Of a stretch of DNA of 64,000 bases, positions 8,701 through 15,558 are shown one piece after another. Under the pieces are notes generated by a model that searched no databases, was not told where the DNA came from, and was given only the letters and a program-made list of their open reading frames with translations. This DNA is from Candidatus Eisenbacteria bacterium (GTDB taxonomy: Bacteria; Orphanbacterota; Orphanbacteria; Orphanbacterales; Orphanbacteraceae), in the NCBI GenBank assembly GCA_016930695.1, contig JAFGGD010000058.1, positions 1 through 64,000 on the forward strand. The letters are read 5' to 3'. The position numbers and the translations under genes were made by a program. The number at the start of each line of letters is the position of its first letter. The first letter of the stretch is position 1.

Positions 8701-9922
8701 AATGATGGACACCTTTCTCGACGTGGGGATCAATCAGTCGATCGCCGAGGGCCTCGCGAGCGATCCCCGGTTCGCCTGGGCGGCCTGGGACAGCTACCGC
8801 CGCTTTCTGCAGAGTTGGGGTCTCAGCTACGGCGTCCCCCAAGAAATCTTCGACAGGATTTTCGAGGATTACAAGAACCGCTGGTCGGTGCAGAAGAAGG
8901 CGTCCTTTACGGCGGAACAGATCCGGGAGGTCGCCCTCGCCTGCCGTCGCGCCATCAGCGACCACGACGTGGAGATCGTGGACGAGCCCTTCCGGCAGCT
9001 CCGGCATTGCATCGAACGGGTTCTCTTTTCCTGGGACTCGGAGCGGGCGCGTCACTACCGGAAAGAGATGAAGATCGCCGACGACTGGGGGACGGCGGTG
9101 GTGGTGCAGGCGATGGTCTACGGCAACCTGGACGAACAGTCCGGCACGGGCGTTCTCTTCACGCAGAACCCGCGGCGCAAGAGCGGCGGCGTTTCCCTGT
9201 ACGGCGATTTCGTGCTCCGCAGCCAGGGAGAGGACGTGGTGCGCGGCCTCGTGGAGACGTATCCGCTTACCGAGGAGCAGCGGCAGACGCAGAAACGCGC
9301 CGATATCTCCCTCGAATCGGAGTTCCCGGAGGTGTACAGGGAATTGCTCCGGATCGCCGAGGATCTGGTGGTGGTTCGCGGTTTCAACCACCAGGAACTG
9401 GAGTTCACTTTCGAGAAGGACGACGCGTCCTCGCTCTACATCCTTCAGGCGCGGGATATCGTCACGCCGGAGGAGAGCGAGATACCGACCTTCGTCTCCA
9501 CGCCGGAACTGGACGAGAAATACATCACCAGCGGGATCGGCGTCGGCGGCGGCGCCCTCTCCGGACGGGTCGCCCACAACGAGAGGGACATCCGCGAACT
9601 CTGGGAGAAGGACCCGGACGGCACGATCATCCTGGTTCGCCCGAACACGGTGCCGGAGGACATTCACATGATCTTCCGGGCCGACGGGCTCCTGACTTCC
9701 CGGGGCGGGGCGACCTCCCACGCCGCCGTGGCCGCTCAGAGCATCGGCCGCACCTGCGTGGTCGGCTGCCGGGCCCTCCACGTGGACGAGCGCGCCGGAA
9801 GGACGGTCATCGGCGACAAGGTGATCCGGAGCGGCGACTTCATCAGCATCAACGGCTACAACGGGGCGGTTTATCTCGGCGAGCACGAGATCAAGCCGGT
9901 CGTCCGCTTCGACAACCTCTGA
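5762..9922 (+). CDS. Giant PPDK-like dikinase: PEP/pyruvate-binding and phosphohistidine domains
   Basis: A 1386-residue cytoplasmic protein. The first ~880 residues are helical and match nothing I recognise. Residues of about 890-1215 form the ATP-grasp nucleotide domain of pyruvate phosphate dikinase, with KGSFLRRMAGFGYPVPAGF and SVRSGAAVSMPGMMDT. The C-terminus (about 1260-1386) is the swivelling phosphohistidine domain, with TSRGGATSHAA and catalytic His1320. The PEP/pyruvate TIM barrel that ends true PPDK is missing, so the final phosphate acceptor is unknown; rifampin phosphotransferase and glucan dikinases show that such modules can serve other substrates. The start at 5762 has GGGGGGA upstream; a longer frame begins at 5726 but with GGAGG touching the ATG. 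GAPDH lies 157 bases downstream, so a central-carbon role is possible but unproven. Confidence 0.85.
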   Translation: MTDRKSGERPAREPSALEINLRRTASRVVIPETQKVLLDATRESVGVHEKTRLLLEEFNHPFVNWSHVLTELRSYAVGNFYFHNAYERGDEAIRVLVEIFFSVGEQCVTPDLRIETYRALLRYLEKVVEGSNGRLERNRPVLEATFRGLLDRFHAIPGLAGVLSGSVRRVLRAAGENDPGWARPLLLDLMKTALGETYRIWLELPDPADWVDSGAPDTLPSLGRIRHDAIRGYQERLNTIAADAFDEMVLDTGSLPDQAVMENLYLHAADEIESHFEGWSGYTNKVLFLLKILDSELLRQIRDPALRAINRALSRALRMEERPHAAGFIDAVFDSFGRGWLLHDTTVLDCIHTIAVDVLRSEDDRLIQKVIDRILDHGFETPELQGVNELWQFEVNPAHAKNIRLWLELISLNPGRMKRLLSALIFHLRMGGVFISDTDLFQKDVAGLLNADIRPVYNLVKQLGKFFPIYFREIGAEGELRRVSTRVDEIGLRRDSVIHFLRKQCHVESSSRLIPFAVEVLRYWSTGDAEPLRAHLPEEIFPRLADEKEHLEYMRPVIARVVERVESFPSGLLDRKPEEIREWVEAGPEPTEGAREKAIQMIRVYQLLDRKYNIGPRGALDGLEGSSLVEGEAVRRLAAAMEEDRPLDAVAELVDILERLKEIILDPEPAESREDIYRKRHIAAGIPSMYGRFLNRKVEALGISYRLEKLAEVLFERLIEDENLRYLTKRGIARVTQWLVLLRRSLWVDGISSRGLGSRIDMLERGLDLGNLTIDQFINIFQFTSRTIREITRYTIASLNESDLERLAPLYVEGGPPKADRGRVHMKIEAFLRDQISSCFALQPLDNLVSRVLSTLTFESEAFGKSTRNLLMSYDIDKCFVPIHTDDKASGDPILLGFKGSFLRRMAGFGYPVPAGFIVTTEVYRTYEALSAFKDLRAHTLSVLRNRLREIERRTGRTFGDPQNPLLLSVRSGAAVSMPGMMDTFLDVGINQSIAEGLASDPRFAWAAWDSYRRFLQSWGLSYGVPQEIFDRIFEDYKNRWSVQKKASFTAEQIREVALACRRAISDHDVEIVDEPFRQLRHCIERVLFSWDSERARHYRKEMKIADDWGTAVVVQAMVYGNLDEQSGTGVLFTQNPRRKSGGVSLYGDFVLRSQGEDVVRGLVETYPLTEEQRQTQKRADISLESEFPEVYRELLRIAEDLVVVRGFNHQELEFTFEKDDASSLYILQARDIVTPEESEIPTFVSTPELDEKYITSGIGVGGGALSGRVAHNERDIRELWEKDPDGTIILVRPNTVPEDIHMIFRADGLLTSRGGATSHAAVAAQSIGRTCVVGCRALHVDERAGRTVIGDKVIRSGDFISINGYNGAVYLGEHEIKPVVRFDNL

Positions 9923-10079
9923 TTTCATCCCGGGAAGTCATCCGCTCCCGGTCCGAAAATCCTCGCAATCGGTTCGACCGCCGATTTACAATCCCACCGG
10001 AAATCCGTTGAACAGCGAAGGCTTCACGTTCCGATACGCACGGGGGGCGCGCCGCGTCCCGCGGGAGGAGGCGATTCGG

Positions 10080-11333
10080 GTGGAAGGACCGAAAATCCTG
10101 GGAATCAACTCGTTGGGTCGCATCGGCAAGTTGACGCTCTGGCACCACGCGGGGCGCCGGTACTTCGACAAGATCGTGGTCAACCAGGGGAGGGATGTAG
10201 GAAAAGACCTGGAGGCGTTCTGCCAGACGATCGAGAAGGACTCGACATACGGACGGGTCCATCATTTCCTGAACGGGTGCTCCGCGGAGCCCTGCGTGCG
10301 GATCGAGGACCGGGAAAAGGACCTCCTCACGGTGAACGGGGTTCCGGTGCAGGTCCTTCGGAGGGAAAGGAATCCCAAGGAGATCCCCTGGCGGGAGCAC
10401 GGGGCGCGGATCGTGGTGGATTGTACCGGGCAGTTCAGCGATCCGACTCGGCCGGAGGAGCACGGGAAGGGGTCGCTCCGGGGGCACCTGGTCGGCGGCG
10501 CCGAGAAGGTGATGAACAGCGCCGACTTCAAACCGAAGGAACGGGGAACGAAGATGCCGGAGGACGCGGTGGTTCTGATCTTCGGCGTGAACCACGAGGA
10601 GTACGACCCGGCGCGGCACAATCTGGTGTCGGCCGCCTCCTGCACCACCACCGCCCTGGCGCACATGATGAAAACGGTGATCGACGCCTTCTCCATCGAC
10701 ACGATCCTGACGGCGAGCATGTCGACGATTCACGCCGCGACGAACACGCAGAGCGTTTTGGATAACGTGCCCAAGACGGGCGCCAAGGACCTGCGCAAGA
10801 GCCGGAGCATTCTGAACAACATCATCCTCACCTCCACCAACGCGGCGGCGGCGCTGGAGAAGGTGATCCCGGTGATCCGCGAGATCGGGTTCATGGCGGA
10901 CTCGGTGCGGATCCCGACGAGCACCGCTTCGCTGATCATCCTGAACCTGACCTTCCGGTCGCGCCTGGACGAAAACGGCGAGCCGGAACTGAATCGGGCG
11001 AAGCTGCTCGATCTGTACGAGAAAGCGGCGGAGCGCCAGCAGAAGGGGCTCCTGAAGGTCTCGCACGAGCAGAACGTGAGCACCGACATGATCGGCGAGA
11101 ACGCGGCGGTGGTGATCGAGGGATTCGAGACGCACACGAGGACCGGTTTCGTCTTTATCGACCTGGAGGGGCTGCCGGGGATGACGCCGGAGCTTCTCGC
11201 GCGTTTCCCGGAGAAGGTGGTCCGCCAGCCGGTCACGCACGCCAAGATCTTCGGCTGGTACGACAATGAGTACGGGAGCTACACCAATCGTCTGGGCGAC
11301 CTGACGGTGTATGTGGCGGACCGGATGGATTAG
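10080..11333 (+). CDS. gap: Glyceraldehyde-3-phosphate dehydrogenase
   Basis: About 417 residues. Converts glyceraldehyde-3-phosphate, NAD(P)+ and phosphate to 1,3-bisphosphoglycerate in glycolysis and gluconeogenesis. Visible family marks are the Rossmann start ILGINSLGRIGKL, the catalytic Cys188 in ASCTTTALAHM, and the C-terminal WYDNEYGSYTNR. It is longer than the usual ~335 residues, with extra sequence between the first strand and the catalytic domain, as in the long GAPDH forms of some bacteria. The open frame extends to a TTG at 10008, but GTG at 10080 has GGGAGGAGG eight bases upstream and begins just before the Rossmann fold, so it is chosen. Confidence 0.93.
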   Translation: MEGPKILGINSLGRIGKLTLWHHAGRRYFDKIVVNQGRDVGKDLEAFCQTIEKDSTYGRVHHFLNGCSAEPCVRIEDREKDLLTVNGVPVQVLRRERNPKEIPWREHGARIVVDCTGQFSDPTRPEEHGKGSLRGHLVGGAEKVMNSADFKPKERGTKMPEDAVVLIFGVNHEEYDPARHNLVSAASCTTTALAHMMKTVIDAFSIDTILTASMSTIHAATNTQSVLDNVPKTGAKDLRKSRSILNNIILTSTNAAAALEKVIPVIREIGFMADSVRIPTSTASLIILNLTFRSRLDENGEPELNRAKLLDLYEKAAERQQKGLLKVSHEQNVSTDMIGENAAVVIEGFETHTRTGFVFIDLEGLPGMTPELLARFPEKVVRQPVTHAKIFGWYDNEYGSYTNRLGDLTVYVADRMD

Positions 11334-11640
11334 GAGGAAGAAGCGTCAGTAACCGGACACCTATTTCTTTCCGCCGAAATCGCAATCGAAATCGATCCGA
11401 TGGCGATGGGGAGCCGTGTGCGTGAGCCTGAGGGCAAAACGCGGCCGGGTCCTGTCGGCCATCCGCCCGCGAAGGGCCCCTGCCATTCGCGCCTTCGCAC
11501 TCGGTGGCGGCGCCCTTCGCGGGCACCCGTGGCCGCCACCCGGCCGCAATGCCCAAGTACTCCGCGCCCCCGCGTGAGGTCGTATTCTCTTTCCGTATGT
11601 CTTGGCTCTCTTCGCGTTCTTCGCGAGAGGGTCTCTTCAA
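11334..11640. other. Convergent intergenic region with repeat-like content
   Basis: This gap separates the ends of GAPDH (plus) and the PorV-like gene (minus). No gene is seen. It begins with an AT-richer stretch around 11350-11400 full of ATCG/CGAT words and is dominated by the long palindrome at 11432-11554. The layout looks like a non-coding repeat or mobile-element relic, but no transposase or target duplication was found. Confidence 0.55.
11432..11554. repeat. Long imperfect palindrome able to form a ~120-nt hairpin
   Basis: Four paired blocks are nested in order. GGGCA (11432) pairs with TGCCC (11550). The ten-base block at 11441-11450 pairs with 11538-11547. GGCCA (11457) pairs with TGGCC (11530). 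A perfect 13-base block at 11465-11477 pairs with 11512-11524. The central 34 bases contain a further GCCA/TGGC pair. No T-run follows on either side, so it is not a standard intrinsic terminator. Confidence 0.8.
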
Positions 11641-12777
11641 TCACCACCCGAGCAGGGCGGGATCGAGGGCGACGGTGACCTCCCAGTGCTCCCGGTCTTC
11701 GTAGTCGTAGTAACGGGGGAAGGAAGCCCAATCGACGCGGACGTCGACCGGGAGAAGCCCCTCCACGCCGAAACCGAAACCGTGGGACTGCTTGATGCCG
11801 AGCCCTTCTCGATCGGTCACGCGGCCCGCACGGGCGGAGAAGAACCCCAGCATACGGATCTCAACAGCGGCGTGATGGATCACGTCTTTGTCGCCGACGA
11901 TCGATTTGTCGTACTCATAGGCGAGAAGGACGTCGGAACGGAGCAGCCGCCGCGGGTTCCAGACGCCCTCCAGAAGACCCGGATGGTAGCCGAAGCGAAT
12001 TCCCGCCCCGGCGTGGAACTGCCGGGGGAGATCCTCCTCGGCGCAGTCATCGCAGTACTGTACTTTTTGGCCGATGTGAAGGAAGGAAACGCCGATCACC
12101 GGGTTGAAGAGAAGGCCGCCGCCGTCCGCGAAGCGGCGGAAGCCGCCCTCATTCTCGTCGAGGTAGTACTTCGGAGAGATCGCCGCGCCGAAGCTGAGGG
12201 AGTGAACCGAAGCGGTCAAGCCCTCGATTCCCAGTTCCGGGATGGAAGGCAAAAGCTTGGAATCGGTGAACTCGTAGGCGATCCCCGCCCCCGCCCAATC
12301 CTTCCAGCAGACCGCCGCCGCCAGGTTGTAGAGGCGGTCGCGGGAGTGGTATTCCCTTATCAATTGCCCATGGGAATTGATCACATCGGAGTTTCCCAAA
12401 TCCAGATACGTATGTCCCGCGCCGGCGACGAAGCGTAAATCACCGAAACCGAGGCGCGGGCCGTGCACGGCGAAGGTGCGGAGTGTAATGCCGGGGTCGT
12501 TGAAATACTCGGGAAGCCCTTCGGTGAGATCCACGTAGGTCCAGTTCAGGCGGACGGCGGGATCGAAGCCGAGCATCCCCGGGTTCCACCAGAGCGCGGT
12601 CGTCCCTTCCTCCAAAATCGTCGTCATACCGCCCATGCCGGAGGAGCGGGCCGAGCCGATCATCAGCTGCTCCCGGCTCATGGGGGTGCCGTTGTTCCTC
12701 GCGGGGGAGGATTGCGGGAAAAGAAGAGAGAGAAGGAACAGGGACGCCAGGGCAAGAGGGAAAGACCGTCGATCCAC
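11641..12777 (-). CDS. Outer-membrane beta-barrel protein, PorV/PorQ-like
   Basis: A 378-residue exported protein. A signal peptide spans about residues 1-26. The mature part opens with a SARSSGMGGMTT...WNPGML stretch, the hallmark start of PorV/PorQ and FadL-like barrels, and continues with alternating amphipathic strands to a C-terminal Trp. PorV-type proteins act in type IX secretion or as lipid-type porins, and the FlgD-like tails on two other proteins here would fit a secretion role, but no direct link is visible. The start is GTG at 12777 with AAAGGGAG upstream. It follows the selenoprotein gene by 70 bases on the same strand and may share its transcript. Confidence 0.7.
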   Translation of the reverse strand: MDRRSFPLALASLFLLSLLFPQSSPARNNGTPMSREQLMIGSARSSGMGGMTTILEEGTTALWWNPGMLGFDPAVRLNWTYVDLTEGLPEYFNDPGITLRTFAVHGPRLGFGDLRFVAGAGHTYLDLGNSDVINSHGQLIREYHSRDRLYNLAAAVCWKDWAGAGIAYEFTDSKLLPSIPELGIEGLTASVHSLSFGAAISPKYYLDENEGGFRRFADGGGLLFNPVIGVSFLHIGQKVQYCDDCAEEDLPRQFHAGAGIRFGYHPGLLEGVWNPRRLLRSDVLLAYEYDKSIVGDKDVIHHAAVEIRMLGFFSARAGRVTDREGLGIKQSHGFGFGVEGLLPVDVRVDWASFPRYYDYEDREHWEVTVALDPALLGW

Positions 12778-12847
12778 GATAAACTCCCTTTCCTCGTGGT
12801 GGATCGGGCCGGGGAGCGGTTCCGCGGGGCGGAGCGCTCCGTCTCCC

Positions 12848-13075
12848 TTACCCGATCGCCTTTTTGATTTTGCGGACCACCTCTTCGTCGTCCGGGAAGA
12901 CGCCCGTTTTCGATTTGGCGTAGATCTCCGCGCCGCCGGCGTGGATGTCGAAGATCCCGCCCGCTCCGGCGATCAGCTCCGGCTCGATCCCCGTTTCCTC
13001 GCGGATCCGCGCCGCCAGACCGGCGGCTCGGGGGCTGTAGTTTCAAACGCGGCAGTATTCGATGGTGATTTTCAC
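12848..13075 (-). CDS. SelW/Rdx-family selenoprotein with in-frame UGA (selenocysteine)
   Basis: A 75-residue thioredoxin-like redox protein of the SelT/SelW/SelH (Rdx) group. The frame starts at GTG 13075, six bases after GGAGG, and reads VKITIEYCRV, then TGA at 13045-13043, then NYSPRAAGLAARI, ending at TAA. The UGA falls exactly where the family CxxU/CxxC motif needs its second redox residue (Cys8, Sec11). Downstream, GGIFDIHAGGAEIYAKSK and GVFP match the family's second half. A SECIS-like hairpin follows the UGA, and a SelD gene is present in this window. Conventional ORF calling breaks the gene at the UGA. The physiological partner is unknown; Rdx proteins are thought to act in thiol redox control. 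Confidence 0.88.
13011..13045 (-). promoter_or_regulatory. Bacterial SECIS-like element directing Sec insertion
   Basis: Counting from the UGA at 13045-13043, 15 bases are followed by a perfect six-pair stem GCCGCC/GGCGGC (13027-13022 with 13016-13011) closed by the loop GGUCU. The loop begins 21 bases after the UGA. A short apical loop with G among its first bases about 16-37 nt from the UGA matches the known bacterial SECIS model recognised by SelB. Confidence 0.78.
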
Positions 13076-13214
13076 GAGGCGCCTCCTTTTTCAAAATCCG
13101 AAACCAGTTTACACATTTGCGGTCTCTTTGCCAAGGACATCGGATGGAGATGATCCGGGGCGCGGGAAAACGCCTCTGCGTTCGGTTTCCGGCCGCGGAA
13201 AAGCGCGCGACAGC

Positions 13215-13247
13215 AAAAAGGGGAGAGACCCGAAGGCCTCTCCCCTT
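13215..13247 (-). terminator. Intrinsic terminator of the secreted glycan-binding gene
   Basis: On the minus strand a ten-pair stem (AAGGGGAGAG with CTCTCCCCTT) encloses a ten-base loop and ends in five T. A second, weaker hairpin (ATCCCGCC/GGCGGGAT, about 13252-13275) lies between it and the stop codon at 13280. Confidence 0.85.
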
Positions 13248-13279
13248 ATGGGATCCCGCCGGTGGGAGGGCGGGATGGA

Positions 13280-15313
13280 TTACCGGATCAGAACCATCTT
13301 GCGTGTCTCGTCGGCGCCGGCGGCGCGGAGACGGTAGAAGTAGACGCCGCTGGAGACGCTCCGTCCCGAATCGTCCTTCCCGTTCCAGGAAACGGCGCTC
13401 GGTCCGGCGGGCATCTCACCCTTCAGGAGCTGCCGGACCATCCGGCCGGCGACATCATAAATCGCCAACTCGACGGAAGTCGCGGCGGGAAGGCTGAAGG
13501 CGATTTCCGTGGTCGGGTTGAAGGGGTTCGGCACGTTCGGCCGGAGCTCCACGCGGGCCGGGATCGTCGGCGCGCCATCGTCCACGGCGGTTTGGCAGCA
13601 GTTCCACACATGAACCGGAAGGACGATCGGGTTCGCCTCGGAGTAAAGGGTGTCGTTCAGGAAGACGTCCCGGTTGCTCTGGTTGAAGCACTCGTAATTG
13701 TAGGTCGTGTCGGTTTCGCTCTTCCAGAGGTACTTGAAGTAGACGCTCTTCCGCGTCCCCGTCGGGAAGGTGATCCTGTAGCTGAACACCTCGTCGTCGG
13801 CGAGGGAGTCGGGAAGCGCGCCGTCGTCCAGCAGCAGGTTGGTCGGCGGCTCGGTGTCCCAGTTGAGCGGGCTCTCGCTCCCGTTGATGGCGAGCGAGTC
13901 CACGACGCGATCCCACTCCATGTCCTTGTTCGGGCGGAGGAAGAAGATCACGTCGATCGGCTTGTCGGTGAAGTCCACGGGCGCCTCGTCGTTCCACCAG
14001 ATGTTCAGCGTGTCCTGCGCCTTCTCGCCGTTCAGGGTGTAGACGTGGTTGCTGGAGCTCTCCCAGTTCACGCACTGATGGGTGAACTTGTACTCCATCG
14101 TGGTCGTGTCGGTCACGCCTGCGGTGCAGGTGTTCTGGAAGACGAAGGTGCCGGTGAAGACCGAGTCGCCGTCCGGGCCGGTGAGCAGGTCGTCGCACAG
14201 AGGATTCCAGGTGAGGGGCGCCACGCCGCCCTCGATGGCTACCGTGTCCGGGTCGGGCGCCGCGGAGTTGTTCCGCAGATAGAGCCGCATCTGGGCGCGG
14301 AAGGTGAGTTCGGTCAGGTAGAAGTCGTAAACGTTGGTGGTCCCGTTCTCCACGATCGGGTTGCCCGCCACGTCCTCCACGTTCGTCGCTTCCACGGCGA
14401 TGCAGGAACCGAGGCCCATGTCGGCGTCGAGGGTGAGGAGCACTTTGGAGGAGTCGGTCTGAAGCGCCGCGCCGGTCACGTTCACGCCGGTCACGTCGTA
14501 GTTCCCCGCCGTCTCCGCGGTGGTCGGGTCGAGGGGCTCGCTGAAGGAGACCAGAAGCTCGGCCCTCTCGCTCTCGACGATCGTGGCGCTTTCCACAGTC
14601 GGCGGCGTGGTGTCGCCGCCGGTCGCGACGACGACCATGGTCGAGACGTCCAGGTCCGCCTGGCTGGACCAGTCGACGGCGTCCCAGTCGCCCGCCGGAT
14701 CGTTGGAGGTGTCCTGGGCGTTGTCGCCGTCGGTACCGCCGGTCGACCAAACCTCCACCCAGATCGTGTCGGGATCGCCGATCCGGCTCCGGGCGATCTT
14801 CCACTCGATTCCGGATACGGTCGACGCGTTCAGCGCCGCGCCGTCCAGCGAGCCGTACTGGGTCCACGCTTCCGTTCCCTGGTCCCAAGCCCAGAACTGG
14901 GTGTCTTCGGGCCCGTAGGGGGCGTTATCGACCCAGGTGGCGAGGCCGTACTCCGGCTTGTGCGTGTCGTTCACAACGACGTTCCGGGGCCAATGGTCGG
15001 AGGTGGCGCCGGCGGTGTCGTTGGTGGTGTCGATGTAGAGGCGGTACTTCCCCCAGTTCGTCGAGGAGATGTTGGCGTTGATGGAGAAGTAGAAGTACCA
15101 GAAGTTGTTATCGTTGCAGACGTGCAGATCGATCAGGTCCATGTTGGCGTTGCCGTTGCCGTCCCCGGTGGGATCGCTCGCCTCGGCGGCGCCGTAGACC
15201 CCGTCGAGCTGGCCGTCCATGGTGGGCGAGCCGAACCCTTCGGCCGACGCGATGCCGCACCACAAACCGGTCAGCAGGAGAACCACCGCGAGAGAAGTGA
15301 ACAGATGGCGCAT
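13280..15313 (-). CDS. Secreted multidomain glycan-binding protein with FlgD-like sorting tail
   Basis: A 677-residue secreted protein. A signal peptide ends near residue 24 (IASA-E). Residues of about 25-215 look like a CBM9/DOMON-type beta-sandwich. Residues of about 220-325 resemble a bacterial Ig-like (SbsA/Big_5) domain with the PTVESATIVESERAELLVSFSEPLD pattern split around position 245. Two related modules follow (about 325-450 and 450-575), each with the MxxFFLR/MRLYLRNN...Y.YKF/F.YLW arrangement of starch-binding CBM20-like domains. The last ~85 residues carry the NPFNPTTEI FlgD-like tail. No catalytic motif was found. It is divergent from the sugar ABC importer and probably captures oligosaccharide at the cell surface. 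Domain assignments are by eye. Confidence 0.65.
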   Translation of the reverse strand: MRHLFTSLAVVLLLTGLWCGIASAEGFGSPTMDGQLDGVYGAAEASDPTGDGNGNANMDLIDLHVCNDNNFWYFYFSINANISSTNWGKYRLYIDTTNDTAGATSDHWPRNVVVNDTHKPEYGLATWVDNAPYGPEDTQFWAWDQGTEAWTQYGSLDGAALNASTVSGIEWKIARSRIGDPDTIWVEVWSTGGTDGDNAQDTSNDPAGDWDAVDWSSQADLDVSTMVVVATGGDTTPPTVESATIVESERAELLVSFSEPLDPTTAETAGNYDVTGVNVTGAALQTDSSKVLLTLDADMGLGSCIAVEATNVEDVAGNPIVENGTTNVYDFYLTELTFRAQMRLYLRNNSAAPDPDTVAIEGGVAPLTWNPLCDDLLTGPDGDSVFTGTFVFQNTCTAGVTDTTTMEYKFTHQCVNWESSSNHVYTLNGEKAQDTLNIWWNDEAPVDFTDKPIDVIFFLRPNKDMEWDRVVDSLAINGSESPLNWDTEPPTNLLLDDGALPDSLADDEVFSYRITFPTGTRKSVYFKYLWKSETDTTYNYECFNQSNRDVFLNDTLYSEANPIVLPVHVWNCCQTAVDDGAPTIPARVELRPNVPNPFNPTTEIAFSLPAATSVELAIYDVAGRMVRQLLKGEMPAGPSAVSWNGKDDSGRSVSSGVYFYRLRAAGADETRKMVLIR

Positions 15314-15441
15314 CGAGAAACCCTCCTCGTCGATCGGATCAGTGAATTACCATTCGAATTAAGTGAAAACCGGCATAGAGTCATCAAAATCATATCATAG
15401 GAGCCTTTTTTTTTCCACTGATTCCCCATCGCTCGAAACGG

Positions 15442-15470
15442 TTGACCCGCTCTTTCTAGACGCCTAAAAT
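15442..15470 (+). promoter_or_regulatory. Sigma-70-type promoter of the sugar ABC importer operon
   Basis: TTGACC (15442-15447), a 17-base spacer and TAAAAT (15465-15470) make a near-consensus promoter. The start codon at 15559 follows a leader of about 80 bases with AAGGAG before the ATG. Confidence 0.78.
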
Positions 15471-15558
15471 CCAATCGATTAGAAGCCCGAACCGTCGCCG
15501 CCCCCGGGGGCGGGCGCTGGGGAGACGATTTCCGAAGCCTTCCGGAAGGAGTGCGCTC

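Noticed and set aside
5822-9928. A 1368-codon open frame on the minus strand
   Set aside because: It lies entirely opposite the dikinase gene; composition (His/Asp/Val-rich, no domain) and the strong homology on the plus strand show it is a GC-driven shadow.
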